NCBI RefSeq assembly: GCF_001575205.1 | Contig: NZ_LSRE01000050.1 | Location: 62,001-126,000 of the forward strand | DNA length: 64,000 bases | Source of the DNA: Tsukamurella pseudospumae | GTDB lineage: Bacteria > Actinomycetota > Actinomycetes > Mycobacteriales > Mycobacteriaceae | Reading direction: 5' to 3' | In this document: piece by piece, positions 19,708-28,784 of the stretch | How the letters are laid out: each line of letters opens with the position of its first letter | Numbering within the stretch: position 1 is the stretch's first letter | Translations under genes and position numbers: made by a program | The notes under the pieces: model-generated | Seen by the model: the letters and a program-made list of their open reading frames with translations, nothing else | Told to the model about the DNA's origin: nothing | Database searches by the model: none

Positions 19708-20871
19708 TCAGGTGTCCGAGGGTCCTCCGCGAACGGAGCGCAACCCTTCGACACGGGTGTTCAGCTGATCGATCTCATCCAACAGGTAGGCCCTCACCGT
19801 TCCGGCTGATCGTGTTGTGATGTCACTCGGATCGTCGCCGTACTTGCTGTCGAACGGTAGCCACCGGACGAATCCGTCGACGGGGTCCACGCCGATTGCG
19901 CACGGCCCCCACGCCGCGAAGGGAGTCACACCACTCGCCGCCGCCACTTCACCAGCGGAGGGACGGTCCGGAGCCGGCGGCACGGATACGCCGAACTGCG
20001 CGAACGCTCTTTCCTTCTCGCTAAGCGCCTGTCGATCTCGGTTGTCGCGCTCAACGAGCGACGCACGCCAGCGCGAGCCGTCGATGATTTCATGTGTGCT
20101 GAGGAGGTACGGAATCCCGGGCCACCCGTCGGCGGTCAGCAGCAGCTCGGCGTGCTCCGGATGGAGTGGATGCCCCAGCCGGCTCTCGAGGGCGTCGATC
20201 GACTCCTGTGTAGCGGGCGGATTCGGCTGACCCGCGATGGTGCCGTCCACTGCCATCGCCTCGATTTCTCGCCTCAACTCGGCATACTTCGCGACGATAG
20301 CCTGCATCGTCGGCGGAGTTGAGTCGCCGCCCCATACTCGCCCCCACGGACCGAGCTCCTCACGGTCGAGCCACTCCGTCAACGTCGCCAACTCGTCTAC
20401 GAGATAGTTCTCGAACGAGCCGGTGATCGCGTCCCCTGGCCAGAGGTGTACCGACCCGGCCGGCTCGCCCTGACTGTCCCGCATCAACAGATAGGCGGTC
20501 CAGTACGAATCCTGCGCCCTGGTGATTTGGGTCCACTCGTCGTAACCGTGCCATTCTCGCGGATCGCCAGCGATCATCACAGAGAACTCGTCCGCGCTGA
20601 GGACCCCCGCTCCGATCTCGTCACAGGACAGCAGTGTGTTGCTCTGACTCCAGTCCTTCCAGCCGTTCGCCACGGTGAGGAACTCGCGGTACTGGTTAGG
20701 TATCGGGTGGCCGAGCCGCTCCTCCGCGGCCAGCAGCTGCTCCTCCGTCGCACCGGGATTCGGCCGGGTCATCTCGTACAGGTCCGGATGGATCCGGACG
20801 AGCCGTTCCTGCTGTACCACGAACGCGTCGATCAGCTCCCGCCAGCGTGCTACCCCCACGTCGGTGTTCAC
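19708..20871 (-). CDS. Tandem SMI1/KNR4-domain protein (immunity-type)
   Basis: The 387-residue protein contains two SMI1/KNR4 domains. The first runs from about residue 30 ([31 protein letters not shown]) with its core near [10 protein letters not shown]; the second from about residue 190 ([31 protein letters not shown]). Each repeat keeps the LGHPL/IP and the aromatic-rich entry helix. SMI1/KNR4 domains are a major immunity superfamily of polymorphic toxin systems, but no toxin gene adjoins. The GTG at 20871 has TAGGAT 8 nt upstream. GC content looks lower than in its neighbours, which may mean acquisition. It lies between ahcY and the APC permease, where M. tuberculosis has the alkB-rubredoxin genes. 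Confidence 0.75.
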   Translation of the reverse strand: MNTDVGVARWRELIDAFVVQQERLVRIHPDLYEMTRPNPGATEEQLLAAEERLGHPIPNQYREFLTVANGWKDWSQSNTLLSCDEIGAGVLSADEFSVMIAGDPREWHGYDEWTQITRAQDSYWTAYLLMRDSQGEPAGSVHLWPGDAITGSFENYLVDELATLTEWLDREELGPWGRVWGGDSTPPTMQAIVAKYAELRREIEAMAVDGTIAGQPNPPATQESIDALESRLGHPLHPEHAELLLTADGWPGIPYLLSTHEIIDGSRWRASLVERDNRDRQALSEKERAFAQFGVSVPPAPDRPSAGEVAAASGVTPFAAWGPCAIGVDPVDGFVRWLPFDSKYGDDPSDITTRSAGTVRAYLLDEIDQLNTRVEGLRSVRGGPSDT

Positions 20872-21010
20872 GATTCTAAATCCTACGCCGCCCCTGTCCA
20901 AGATGGACGGAATCGGAGAGAGTGCCTGCCGAGTCACCCCGGCATTCGCTCGTTCGAGCCCATGCCCCGCGCCGCGCACCCGCACGGGCGTGAACGTCCA
21001 CGAACACGGA

Positions 21011-21043
21011 ACCGGGGCCGACGCACGAAGCGTCGACCCCGGT
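21011..21043 (-). terminator. Strong hairpin downstream of the amino-acid permease gene
   Basis: Arms of 14 bp with one mismatch (ACCGGGGCCGACGC / GCGTCGACCCCGGT) and a 5-nt loop start 15 nt after the permease stop. No clear U-tract follows, so it would be a GC-type (I-shaped) terminator. Confidence 0.65.
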
Positions 21044-21057
21044 CCGAGAGGAGATGA

Positions 21058-22554
21058 TCAGTCGGCGAGCGACTCGATGACCTCGCCACGCGCCCGCTTA
21101 CCGACCAGCGAGTGGTTCATCGAGTAGAGGAAGTACACGACCACGCCGAGCAGCATCCAGCACAGGAACCGGAACCAGGTCTCGAGCGACAGGTTGAGCA
21201 TCAGCCACCCGCAGGCGACCACCGAGAGGATCGGGACCAACGGCACCAGCGGCGCGCGGAAGCCGCGCTTGAGGTCCGGGCGCTTCTTCCGTAGGACGAC
21301 CACACCCACCGACACCAGCACGAAGGCGAACAGCGTGCCGATGTTGATCAGTTCGGCGAGCTCGCTCAGCGGAATCAGCCCGGCGAAGATCGCGACGACC
21401 ACGCCGACACCCACCGAGATCCGCACCGGCACACCCCGGTCGGAGGTCTTGGCGAGCTGACGGGGCAGCAGGCCGTCGCGGGCCATCGCGAAGAGCACGC
21501 GGTTCTGGCCCATGAGCAACACCATGACCACGGTGGTCAGGCCGGCGAGAGCGCCGATGGAGATGATCGTGGCGGCCCAGTCGACACCGTTGAGCTTGAA
21601 CGCGTACGCCAGGTTCTTCCCGGAACCGTCTCCCGCGCTGGTCGCGAGGTCCTTGTAGCTGGCCATGCCGGTCACGACCACGGTGACGGCGATGTAGAGC
21701 ACGGTGACGACCGCGAGCGAGCCCATGATGCCGCGGGGCACGTCGCGCTGCGGATTCACCGTCTCCTCCGCGGAGGTGGCGACGATGTCGAAGCCGATGA
21801 ACGCGAAGAACACGATGCCGGCGCCGGCGAGCACGCCGTACCAGCCGTAGGACGAGCTGCTGCCGGCGATGGCCTGGAACAGCGTGGACGTCCAGCTCAC
21901 CCCCTCGCTCTTCCCCGGGACGGACTCGGGGATGAACGGGCTGTAGTTCGAGCCCTTGATGTAGAACGCACCGACCACGATCACGAGAATCACGACGGCG
22001 ACCTTGATCGCGGTGATGACGGCTGAGACGCGCGAGGAGACCTTCGCGCCGAAGGTGAGCAGGCCCGTGAGGACGGCGACGATGAGCATGGCGCCCCAGT
22101 CGACCTTGAAGCTGCCGATCTCGAACGCTGCGGGCCCGGTCCCGAAGACGGTGCCGAGGTAGCTCGACCATCCGCTGGCCACGGCCGCGGCGGCGATGGA
22201 GAACTCCAGCACCAGGTCCCAACCGATGATCCAGGCGACGAATTCGCCGAACGTGGCGTAGGAGAAGGTGTACGCCGAGCCGGCGACGGGCACCGTCGAC
22301 GCGAACTCCGCGTAGCAGAGGGCGGCCAGACCACAGGCGATCGCGGCGATGATGAACGAGACCGTGACCGCCGGGCCCGAGTAGTCACCGGCGGTCGAGG
22401 CACCGATCGTGAAGATGCCGGCGCCCACGACGACGGCGACGCCGAAGATCGTGAGATCCCATGCGGTCAGCTGCTTCTTCAGCCGGGTACCGACCACTTC
22501 GGTGTCGGCGATGGACTGCTCCACCGATTTCGTACGCAACAGTGGGTTTGCCAT
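21058..22554 (-). CDS. APC family amino-acid permease (cationic amino acid transporter type)
   Basis: A 498-residue permease with about 12 hydrophobic helices. The APC signature near the N-terminus is clear (LTAWDLTIFGVAVVVGAGIFTIGASTAGD as consecutive pieces, then ALCYAEFASTVPVAGSAYTF). It most resembles the eukaryote-like cationic amino-acid transporter branch, as does M. tuberculosis Rv3253c, which also lies near manA and sahH. It should import an amino acid with a proton; the substrate is inferred only. ATG 22554 has AGGAGC upstream. The ABC exporter gene ends 69 nt before it on the same strand. Confidence 0.88.
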   Translation of the reverse strand: MANPLLRTKSVEQSIADTEVVGTRLKKQLTAWDLTIFGVAVVVGAGIFTIGASTAGDYSGPAVTVSFIIAAIACGLAALCYAEFASTVPVAGSAYTFSYATFGEFVAWIIGWDLVLEFSIAAAAVASGWSSYLGTVFGTGPAAFEIGSFKVDWGAMLIVAVLTGLLTFGAKVSSRVSAVITAIKVAVVILVIVVGAFYIKGSNYSPFIPESVPGKSEGVSWTSTLFQAIAGSSSSYGWYGVLAGAGIVFFAFIGFDIVATSAEETVNPQRDVPRGIMGSLAVVTVLYIAVTVVVTGMASYKDLATSAGDGSGKNLAYAFKLNGVDWAATIISIGALAGLTTVVMVLLMGQNRVLFAMARDGLLPRQLAKTSDRGVPVRISVGVGVVVAIFAGLIPLSELAELINIGTLFAFVLVSVGVVVLRKKRPDLKRGFRAPLVPLVPILSVVACGWLMLNLSLETWFRFLCWMLLGVVVYFLYSMNHSLVGKRARGEVIESLAD

Positions 22555-22623
22555 CCGATGCTCCTGTGTTCGTCTGTGTGTGACGATTCATCAAACACCA
22601 CAGGGCCACCACCGCGGGGCATT

Positions 22624-24315
22624 TCAGGCGTCTGCACCCACTGCGAGCGCCACCTTCCCCTCGACCACTCGGTAGCACCGGTCGGCGGCGTCGCGCAGCA
22701 CCGGATCGTGGGTGATCACGATGACGGTGCGATGCACGGCGATCGATCGCAGGACCCGCGCCAGCCGCTCGGTGTTCGCCCGGTCCAGGCCGGTACTCGG
22801 CTCGTCGAGGATCAGCACCGGGGTCTGCCGCGCGAACCCCCGCGCCAGCGCGATCCGCCGGCGCTGCCCGCCCGAGAGTTCCGGGCCGCCCGAGCTGGTC
22901 GGGGTCGCGTAGCCGTCGGGCAGCCGGCGCACGAACTCGTCGGCGCCCGCGAGGTCCCCCGCGACACACGGATCCGCCCCGCTGCCGTAGCCGACGTTGG
23001 ACGCGAGCGTCCCCGTCCGGATCACCGCGTGCTGCGGCACCAGCGTCACGAATTCGCGCAGTGCCGCGCCGCCCCGGCCCGCGCGGTCCCCGAGTTCGAC
23101 GGTGCCCTCGACGTCCACCGTGCCCGCCAATGCGGACCCGATCGTCGACTTCCCCGCCCCGGACGGGCCGACGAGGGCGGTCACGGTTCCGGGCTCGGCG
23201 ATGAACTCGGGGCAGTCGAGGACGAAGTCGCCCCGCCGCACCCGGACGCCGGTCATGCGCACCGGTACCGCCGGACGGACGAGCCGGGTGCCGGCATCGT
23301 CGGACCGGCCGTCCGGGACCCGCGCACCGTCGACCGACAGGACTCGCGCAGGCGCCGCCAACGGCCCCGCGATCTCGACCAGGCGGTCCGCGCTGATCCT
23401 GGCGCCCACCAGCGCGAGCCGGCTCTCGGCGATGTCCTGGACGCGGGGGTACAGGTAGCCGAGGTAACCGGTGAGAGCGATCAGCGCGCCGTAGGTGAGG
23501 TCGCCCGTGCGGACGAGGACCACCCCGGCCACCGAGACGGCGATCAGCGTCAGGGCCTGTGCCGAGCCGAGCACCCCGCCGAACGCGGCGTGCACGTTCG
23601 CCTCCCGCATGCGGGCGGCGAACAGTGCGGCGCCGCGGCGATGGACCTCGGCGCGTTCGGCCCGCTCCATCGTGTGCAGGCGCACGTGCTCGACGGTGCC
23701 CGCGATCTCGCCGATCGCGGTCCCGAGCCCCGAATGCGCTGCGCGCTCACGCTCGGTCGCGCGTTCCTGCGCGCCGCGGAACGCGCGGGACAGACCCATG
23801 AGTACCGGCACGGCGACCAGCGCGACCAGCGTCAGCTGCCAGCTCAGCCAGCACGCCACGGCGATCAGGCCACCCGTCGTCAGGAGCGCGACCACCGCCT
23901 GGACCACGGACACCGACAGCGCGGTCTCGAGCACCACCACGTCCTCGGTGAGCCGGACCACGACGTCTCCCGTGGAGAGCCGGTGCACGTCGTCGAGCGG
24001 CAGGTCCAACAGCCGCCCGAACACCTCGTCGCGCAGGGCGAGGACGGTGCCCTCGGCGGCGCGACAGGTCGCGAGCGTTCCGGCGTACGTGAGGAGCGCG
24101 CCGAGCAGTGTGACCGCCACCCAAGCGGCGACGCCGCGGGCGGCGGACGAGAGCGAGTCCGACTCGAGGACCGCGGTGAGGACATCGGCCATGACCAGCA
24201 CCGCCGCCACCTCGACGAGCGCCGCTGCGACCAACGCGGCCAGGCCACCGACGAGGGATCGTCGGTGGCCCGGCGTGAAGGTCCACAGCAGCCGAAGGAG
24301 GCTCGTGGACGTCAT
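22624..24315 (-). CDS. ABC exporter half-transporter (TMD-NBD fusion)
   Basis: The 563-residue protein fuses a six-helix exporter membrane domain (about 1-310) to an ATPase domain (about 340-563). ATPase motifs: Walker A (LVGPSGAGKST), Q-loop (VTLVPQHAV), signature (ELSGGQRRRIALARG), Walker B (PVLILDEPSTGLD) and H-loop (VIVITHD). It lacks a C39 peptidase domain. It should work as a homodimer exporting a hydrophobic molecule or peptide. ATG 24315 follows AGGAAG. The gene begins only 13 nt after the stop of a 42-residue Trp-rich peptide gene, making that peptide its most obvious cargo. Neither gene belongs to the conserved mycobacterial order between Rv3253c and manA. Confidence 0.88.
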   Translation of the reverse strand: MTSTSLLRLLWTFTPGHRRSLVGGLAALVAAALVEVAAVLVMADVLTAVLESDSLSSAARGVAAWVAVTLLGALLTYAGTLATCRAAEGTVLALRDEVFGRLLDLPLDDVHRLSTGDVVVRLTEDVVVLETALSVSVVQAVVALLTTGGLIAVACWLSWQLTLVALVAVPVLMGLSRAFRGAQERATERERAAHSGLGTAIGEIAGTVEHVRLHTMERAERAEVHRRGAALFAARMREANVHAAFGGVLGSAQALTLIAVSVAGVVLVRTGDLTYGALIALTGYLGYLYPRVQDIAESRLALVGARISADRLVEIAGPLAAPARVLSVDGARVPDGRSDDAGTRLVRPAVPVRMTGVRVRRGDFVLDCPEFIAEPGTVTALVGPSGAGKSTIGSALAGTVDVEGTVELGDRAGRGGAALREFVTLVPQHAVIRTGTLASNVGYGSGADPCVAGDLAGADEFVRRLPDGYATPTSSGGPELSGGQRRRIALARGFARQTPVLILDEPSTGLDRANTERLARVLRSIAVHRTVIVITHDPVLRDAADRCYRVVEGKVALAVGADA

Positions 24316-24328
24316 CGGCTTCCTCGGG

Positions 24329-24457
24329 TCACTGCCAGACCCAGTCCCAGCGGCGCGCCTGCGCGTTCCAGCGGCGCACCCGACGACGCTGCGGCTGCTG
24401 CGGCTTCGGCGCTCCCGGTCGCTGTCCCTGACCGTTGCCCTGTCCCGGTGCTGCCAT
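24329..24457 (-). CDS. 42-residue Gly/Gln/Pro-Arg-Trp peptide, candidate exported peptide or RiPP precursor
   Basis: This small gene is supported by an excellent ribosome-binding site (AAGGAG, 8 nt before ATG 24457) and by its position 13 nt upstream of an ABC exporter. The peptide has a Gly/Gln/Pro-rich leader half (AAPGQGNGQGQRPGAPKPQQ), an Arg-rich stretch (RRRVRRW) and a Trp-rich C-terminus with a repeated RRW[N/D] motif (RRWNAQARRWDWVWQ, four Trp in 15 residues). It has no signal peptide and no Cys. The layout is like a ribosomal peptide precursor with an N-terminal leader and C-terminal core, but no P450, radical-SAM, cyclase or peptidase gene is adjacent. A nucleic-acid- or membrane-binding role is also possible. 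I do not recognise a family. Confidence 0.7.
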   Translation of the reverse strand: MAAPGQGNGQGQRPGAPKPQQPQRRRVRRWNAQARRWDWVWQ

Positions 24458-24589
24458 GTGTTCATCTCCTTGCGTCGCGGCCTCGCGGCCTGTTTCCGTT
24501 GTGCAAGGACCACTCTGGCGTTTCGGCCTGGACGCACTCTGCCGTGAACCTGGTAAACGCTTGACAATGCGCATGCCACCGACGAAAGT

Positions 24590-24654
24590 TACCGACGAGT
24601 GTTACTCGTTGGTAGTCGAAAACTGTTGGCGTACCGACGAGTAACGCTTACCGT
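24590..24654 (+). promoter_or_regulatory. Antitoxin promoter with repeated operator, shared with the divergent peptide operon
   Basis: TACCGACGAGT occurs at 24590-24600 and again at 24632-24642, 42 bp apart, and the first copy forms a dyad with ACTCGTTGGTA (24604-24614). TTGGCG (24626-24631), a 17-nt spacer and TACCGT (24649-24654) form a promoter that places the start at ATG 24662 (7 nt). On the reverse strand TAACTT (24586-24591) is a possible -10 for the peptide-exporter operon next to the first copy. Confidence 0.55.
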
Positions 24655-24661
24655 CGGCCCT

Positions 24662-24865
24662 ATGACCAAGACTTTCGCGCATACCACGGACCAGACCGTC
24701 GCTCAGCTCCTCAGCATCGTCGAGGGTGGAGACGATGTGCTGCTCACGCGCGACGGCAAGCCGCTCGCCGTGCTCAGCAAGGCCCAGCCGGAGGCCGTCG
24801 CGGTGTCGAACATGCAGACCTTCGACATCCCCGAGACCTTCTACGAGAACCTCGGCGGCGTCTAG
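24662..24865 (+). CDS. Phd/YefM-type antitoxin, orphan
   Basis: The 67-residue protein resembles the Phd/YefM fold: a DNA-binding start (HTTDQTVAQLLSIVEGGDDVLLTRDGKPLAVLSK) in which the typical GE.V.ltR.GkP.AvL pattern is easily seen, and a short C-terminal segment (QTFDIPETFYENLGGV) that would bind a toxin. No PIN, RelE or Fic toxin gene follows; manA converges 7 nt beyond the stop. So the antitoxin is an orphan or regulates something else, perhaps the divergent peptide-exporter operon. Start ATG 24662 is fixed by the -10 7 nt upstream. Confidence 0.8.
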   Translation: MTKTFAHTTDQTVAQLLSIVEGGDDVLLTRDGKPLAVLSKAQPEAVAVSNMQTFDIPETFYENLGGV

Positions 24866-24872
24866 CCCGTTC

Positions 24873-26114
24873 TCAGTGCCCGCCCACCAGCGTCCGGAAG
24901 AACTCCGCCGCCGGTGAGTGCGCACTGACCACGACGCCCGGATCGGACGCGGCCATCCACAGGCCGCTGCCCGCCGGAACATCGATCGCCCGGCCCGCAC
25001 TGCGCACCGTCACCGTCCCCGACGTGACGACCAGCAGCTGCGGGCCGCGTGCGTCCAGCTCCACCGACGCGGCGCGCTTCAAGGCCGTCCCGTCGAGCCG
25101 CACCCGCGAGACCCGGAACTCGGGCGCGGGTGTCGAGAAGATCACCTCGGGCCCCACGGTCGAGGTGCGCGGTGCCAGATCCGACGGTGCGCGGGGCGTG
25201 AAGTCCAGCACGCGCAGCAGTTCCGGCACGTCGACGTGCTTGGGCGTGAGTCCGCCGCGCAGCACGTTGTCCGAGTTCGCCATCACCTCGACGGCGGCGC
25301 CGTTGATGTACGCGTGCAGGTTCCCGGCCGCGAGGTACAGCGCCTGCCCCGGCTCCAGCACGATCCGGTTGAGCAGCAGTGCGGCCAGGACGCCGGCATC
25401 GTCGGGGTACCGCTCCCCCAGCGTCAGTGCGAGTTTCGCCTCGCCCTTGAACGCGGTCGCGCCGCTCTCCAGGTAGCGCACGCATCCGGCGAGCACCGCG
25501 GGCACCAGCACCGCGAGGGCGGGCTGCGGCAGCGTGATCCAGGTGGTCACCAGGGCGCGCAGGCCCTGCGAGTCCGGCTGCCCCGCGAGCAGGCCCAGGT
25601 AGCTGTCCAGCTCCGGGACGGCCAGCACGCGCAGCAGTTCGACGGTGACCGCCGGGTCCCGGAAGCCGGCCAGCGCCTCGAACCGGCTGAGCGCGATGAC
25701 GACCTCGGGCTTGTGCGCGGCGTCGCGGTAGTTGCGCTCAGGTGCGTCCAGCGGAATGCCCGCGGCGTTCTCCCGGGCGAAGCCCTCCTCGGCCTGCTCC
25801 CGCGACGGGTGCGCCTGGAGCGAGAGCGGCTCGTCCGCGGCGAGGACCTTCACCAGGTAGGGCAGCCGGTCCCCGAACTCGCCACGGCACACGGACCCGA
25901 GCTGTCCGGTCAGGTCGGCACCGATCGCGGACAGCAGATCGCCGTCGGGCGCGTCGTCGGCACCGTCGTACAGCTTGGCCGGGTCCGCGGGGTGCGCCCC
26001 GAACCACAGCTCCGCCTCGGGGTGGTTCGACGGAACGGACCGGCCCTGCATCGTCGCCAGGACGGTGCGCGAGCCCCATGCGTAGGGGCGGATGACGCCC
26101 TCGATCCGCTCCAT
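24873..26114 (-). CDS. manA: Mannose-6-phosphate isomerase, class I
   Basis: The 413-residue type I phosphomannose isomerase interconverts fructose-6-P and mannose-6-P, feeding GDP-mannose for mannolipids and glycans. Zinc and active-site motifs are visible: AELWFGAHP, LVKVLAADEPLSLQAHPS (QxH zinc ligands), HKPEV and AGNLHAYINGAAVEVMANSDNVLRGGLTPKHVD in pieces. Start ATG 26114 overlaps the TGA of the TobH-like gene by one base (TGATG) and has GGAGG 4 nt upstream, better placed than the GTG three bases earlier. The order manB-tobH-manA matches M. tuberculosis Rv3257c-Rv3255c. Confidence 0.95.
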   Translation of the reverse strand: MERIEGVIRPYAWGSRTVLATMQGRSVPSNHPEAELWFGAHPADPAKLYDGADDAPDGDLLSAIGADLTGQLGSVCRGEFGDRLPYLVKVLAADEPLSLQAHPSREQAEEGFARENAAGIPLDAPERNYRDAAHKPEVVIALSRFEALAGFRDPAVTVELLRVLAVPELDSYLGLLAGQPDSQGLRALVTTWITLPQPALAVLVPAVLAGCVRYLESGATAFKGEAKLALTLGERYPDDAGVLAALLLNRIVLEPGQALYLAAGNLHAYINGAAVEVMANSDNVLRGGLTPKHVDVPELLRVLDFTPRAPSDLAPRTSTVGPEVIFSTPAPEFRVSRVRLDGTALKRAASVELDARGPQLLVVTSGTVTVRSAGRAIDVPAGSGLWMAASDPGVVVSAHSPAAEFFRTLVGGH

Positions 26115-27247
26115 CACGCCTCCCCGGTCAGGCGCCGGTAGACCGACGCGAGATCGAACCGTACCGCGAGCGCCAGCAGCTCCTGCGCATCGGCGCGCGG
26201 ACCCGCCGCGTCGGGCGCACGCCGCGCCCCCTCGTCCACCGGCAGCGGCTCCACATCGGGCAGGGCTCGGAGCCGGGCCTGCACCAGGGGTGCACGCTCC
26301 TCGGTGGTGAGCACCAGGACCCGCAGCGGAGTCTGCGCGGCCGGACCGTCCAGGAACGGGTCGTGGAACAGTGCGTCCGACCCGCTCAACGCGCCGCCCC
26401 GCGGTGCCGCGGCCAGCTCCGGCACGGCCAGCTCGACGTCGGCGAGGCCGACGGCGGCGACCACCTGGCCGCCCAGGGTCAGCGCCTGGGAGGCCGCGTG
26501 TTCGGCCACCGCGAGTCCCGCTGCCGTGTCCGCCGTCAGTGCGACCCGACGGCCCGCCATCCGGGCCGCGAGCCGCTTCGCCGGGTTGGATTCGACGTCC
26601 CGATCGGGCGCGCCGCGCAGTGCTTCGTCGTCGAGCGCCTCGGCGAGTGCGAACAGGAAGCCCTCGCCGGGCGCGGCCGCCCTGTCGGTACCGGCGATCC
26701 GGCCGAGCACCGCGAGCAGGGCGGCGGCGACGCCGATGAAGCCGAAGCGCTCCGGCACGCGCAGGCGCGGCGACAGGTCGACGGTGCGCCCCGCCGCCGC
26801 CTCGGCGACCGGCCCCTCGAGCGGAACCGCGACGACGACGGTCGCGCCGCGGCGCGAGGCCACGGCGATCGCCCGCGCCAGCACCAGGTCGCCCGCGTCG
26901 AAACCGCAGACGACGACCACGTCGAGTGCGCCCACCCAGGGCGGCAGCTCCGTCGAGCGCACGAGCGGCACGTCGAACCGGCCGGCGGTCAGCGCCTCGA
27001 CGAATCCGGCGGCCGCGGCGGCCGGGCCGGCCCCGCAGACCACGACGACGGCGCGCGGAGCGATGCCGTCGAGTTGCTCCAGGGCCCCCTCGTCGACGGC
27101 GGCGGCCACGGCGCGCGCCTGCGCGCCCGCCAGGGCCGCGGCTCGAAGATGGCCGCCCACGTCGGCCGCGATCAGACCCGCCGGATCGTCGAGATCGGTG
27201 ACCTGCGGCCCGCTCGGTCCGCTTCCGGCGCCGATGATCTCGGTCAC
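26114..27247 (-). CDS. TobH-like SIS-fold protein (Rv3256c-like)
   Basis: The 377-residue protein resembles the actinobacterial TobH/phosphosugar isomerase-like family that lies between manB and manA. Visible SIS-type features are a nucleotide-fold-like strand (RAVVVVCGAGPAAAAAGFVEAL) and a second (ALDVVVVCGFDAGDLVLARAIAVA) plus a duplicated architecture. Catalytic residues of glucose- or mannose-phosphate isomerases are not obvious, so it may regulate or assist mannose-phosphate metabolism. GTG 27247 has GGGAGGA upstream and is favoured over a GTG at 27265. Coupled to manA by overlapping codons. Confidence 0.8.
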   Translation of the reverse strand: MTEIIGAGSGPSGPQVTDLDDPAGLIAADVGGHLRAAALAGAQARAVAAAVDEGALEQLDGIAPRAVVVVCGAGPAAAAAGFVEALTAGRFDVPLVRSTELPPWVGALDVVVVCGFDAGDLVLARAIAVASRRGATVVVAVPLEGPVAEAAAGRTVDLSPRLRVPERFGFIGVAAALLAVLGRIAGTDRAAAPGEGFLFALAEALDDEALRGAPDRDVESNPAKRLAARMAGRRVALTADTAAGLAVAEHAASQALTLGGQVVAAVGLADVELAVPELAAAPRGGALSGSDALFHDPFLDGPAAQTPLRVLVLTTEERAPLVQARLRALPDVEPLPVDEGARRAPDAAGPRADAQELLALAVRFDLASVYRRLTGEA

Positions 27248-27283
27248 GGCTTCCTCCCGTCCCACATCAGCGCGAAAGCGCGA

Positions 27284-28654
27284 TCAGGCACGTACGATCG
27301 CCAGGATCCGCTCGGTCAGCGCGCGCACCTCGTCCGGTGTCGCGGCTTCGACGTTCAGCCGGAGCAGCGGCTCCGTATTGGAGGCGCGAAGGTTGAACCA
27401 GGCGCCCGAAACCAACTGTACCGTCACGCCGTCCAGTTCATCGGTGCTCTGGATTTCGTCTGCGAAAGCATCGAGTACGGCGCGCGTGCGCTCCGCCTGG
27501 TCGGCCACCGTCGAGTTGATCTCGCCCGACGCGGCGTACCGGTCGTAGACCCCCATCAGCTCCGAGAGCGGCTTGCTCTGCTCGCCGAGCGCGGCCAGGA
27601 CGTGCATCGCCGCGAGCATCCCGGAGTCGGCGCCCCAGAAGTCGCGGAAGTAGTAGTGCGCGGAGTGCTCTCCGCCGAACACGGCACCGGTCTCCGCCAT
27701 CTGCGCCTTGATGAACGAGTGGCCCACACGAGTACGGACCGGCGTGCCGCCGTTCTCGACGATGATCTCCGGCACCGCCTTGGACGTGATCAGGTTGTGG
27801 ATCACCGTCGAACCGGGGTGCCGGGCCAGCTCCCGCTCGGCGACCAGCGCGGTGACGGCCGACGGCGAGACCGGCTCGCCCTTCTCGTCGACGACGAAGC
27901 AGCGGTCGGCGTCACCGTCGAAGGCGAGGCCGATGTCGGCACCCTGCTCGACCACGAACCGCTGCAGGTCGACGAGGTTCTTCGGGTCCAGCGGGTTCGC
28001 CTCGTGGTTGGGGAAGTTCCCGTCCAGCTCGAAGAACAGGGCGCGCACGTCGAGCGCCTCGACGGGGCCCAGCACGGACGGCACGGTGAACCCGCCCATC
28101 CCGTTGCCGGCGTCGACGGCGACGCGCAGCGGTCGCGAGCCCGACAGGTCGACCAGCTTCCGCAGGTACTCGCCGTACTCGTCGAGCACGTCACGCTCCG
28201 CGAGGCGGCCGGCGGCACCGTCGTACGACGGTACGCCGTTCGCGACCTGCTCGGTGATGACGCGCAACCCGGTCTCCTGCCCCACGGGCTTGGCGCCCGC
28301 GCGGCACAGCTTGATGCCGTTGTAGGCCGCGGGGTTGTGCGACGCGGTGAACATCGCGCCGGGCCGGTCGAGGAGGCCCGAGGCGAAGTACAGCTCGTCC
28401 GTGGAGGCGAGGCCGATGAGGGTGACGTCGACGCCCTGGGCGAGGAGGCCCTCCGCGAACGCGGCCGACAGCGCCGGCGACGAGTCGCGCATGTCGTGGC
28501 CGACCACGGCGGCAGTCGCACCCTCGCCACGGATCAGCGCGCCGAACGCGGCACCCACGTCGCGCACGAAGGCCTCGTCGATCTGTTCACCGACGATGCC
28601 TCGGACGTCGTACGCCTTGATGACGGCCTGCACGGACTCCAGCGTTCGAACCAC
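27284..28654 (-). CDS. manB: Phosphomannomutase/phosphoglucomutase
   Basis: The 456-residue alpha-D-phosphohexomutase converts mannose-6-P to mannose-1-P. It shows IKAYDVRGIVGEQI at the N-terminus, the phosphoserine loop MFTASHNPAAYNGIKLC (catalytic Ser in ASHNP), the Mg2+ loop AFDGDADRC, the sugar loop VFGGEHSAHYYFRD and the phosphate loop LRASNTEPLLRLNVEA. GTG 28654 has AGGAGG 9 nt upstream. First of the manB-tobH-manA operon, and downstream of a DUF3499 gene as in mycobacteria. Confidence 0.95.
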   Translation of the reverse strand: MVRTLESVQAVIKAYDVRGIVGEQIDEAFVRDVGAAFGALIRGEGATAAVVGHDMRDSSPALSAAFAEGLLAQGVDVTLIGLASTDELYFASGLLDRPGAMFTASHNPAAYNGIKLCRAGAKPVGQETGLRVITEQVANGVPSYDGAAGRLAERDVLDEYGEYLRKLVDLSGSRPLRVAVDAGNGMGGFTVPSVLGPVEALDVRALFFELDGNFPNHEANPLDPKNLVDLQRFVVEQGADIGLAFDGDADRCFVVDEKGEPVSPSAVTALVAERELARHPGSTVIHNLITSKAVPEIIVENGGTPVRTRVGHSFIKAQMAETGAVFGGEHSAHYYFRDFWGADSGMLAAMHVLAALGEQSKPLSELMGVYDRYAASGEINSTVADQAERTRAVLDAFADEIQSTDELDGVTVQLVSGAWFNLRASNTEPLLRLNVEAATPDEVRALTERILAIVRA

Positions 28655-28784
28655 GCTCGACGACCTCCTGTGAAACGGCGTGCGGAAACCCTGCGGGCCC
28701 CCGTAACGGACGCCCCACCCTATCGGCAATCGGGCCGCGCGCCGGCATCCGGCGCGGGGGACGTGACGGCGCGGTGGTCGACTC

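Noticed and set aside
22624-24457. Lantibiotic or bacteriocin cluster around the peptide gene
   Set aside because: There is no LanB/LanC/LanM, radical-SAM, YcaO or P450 gene nearby, and the exporter lacks a C39 peptidase domain.
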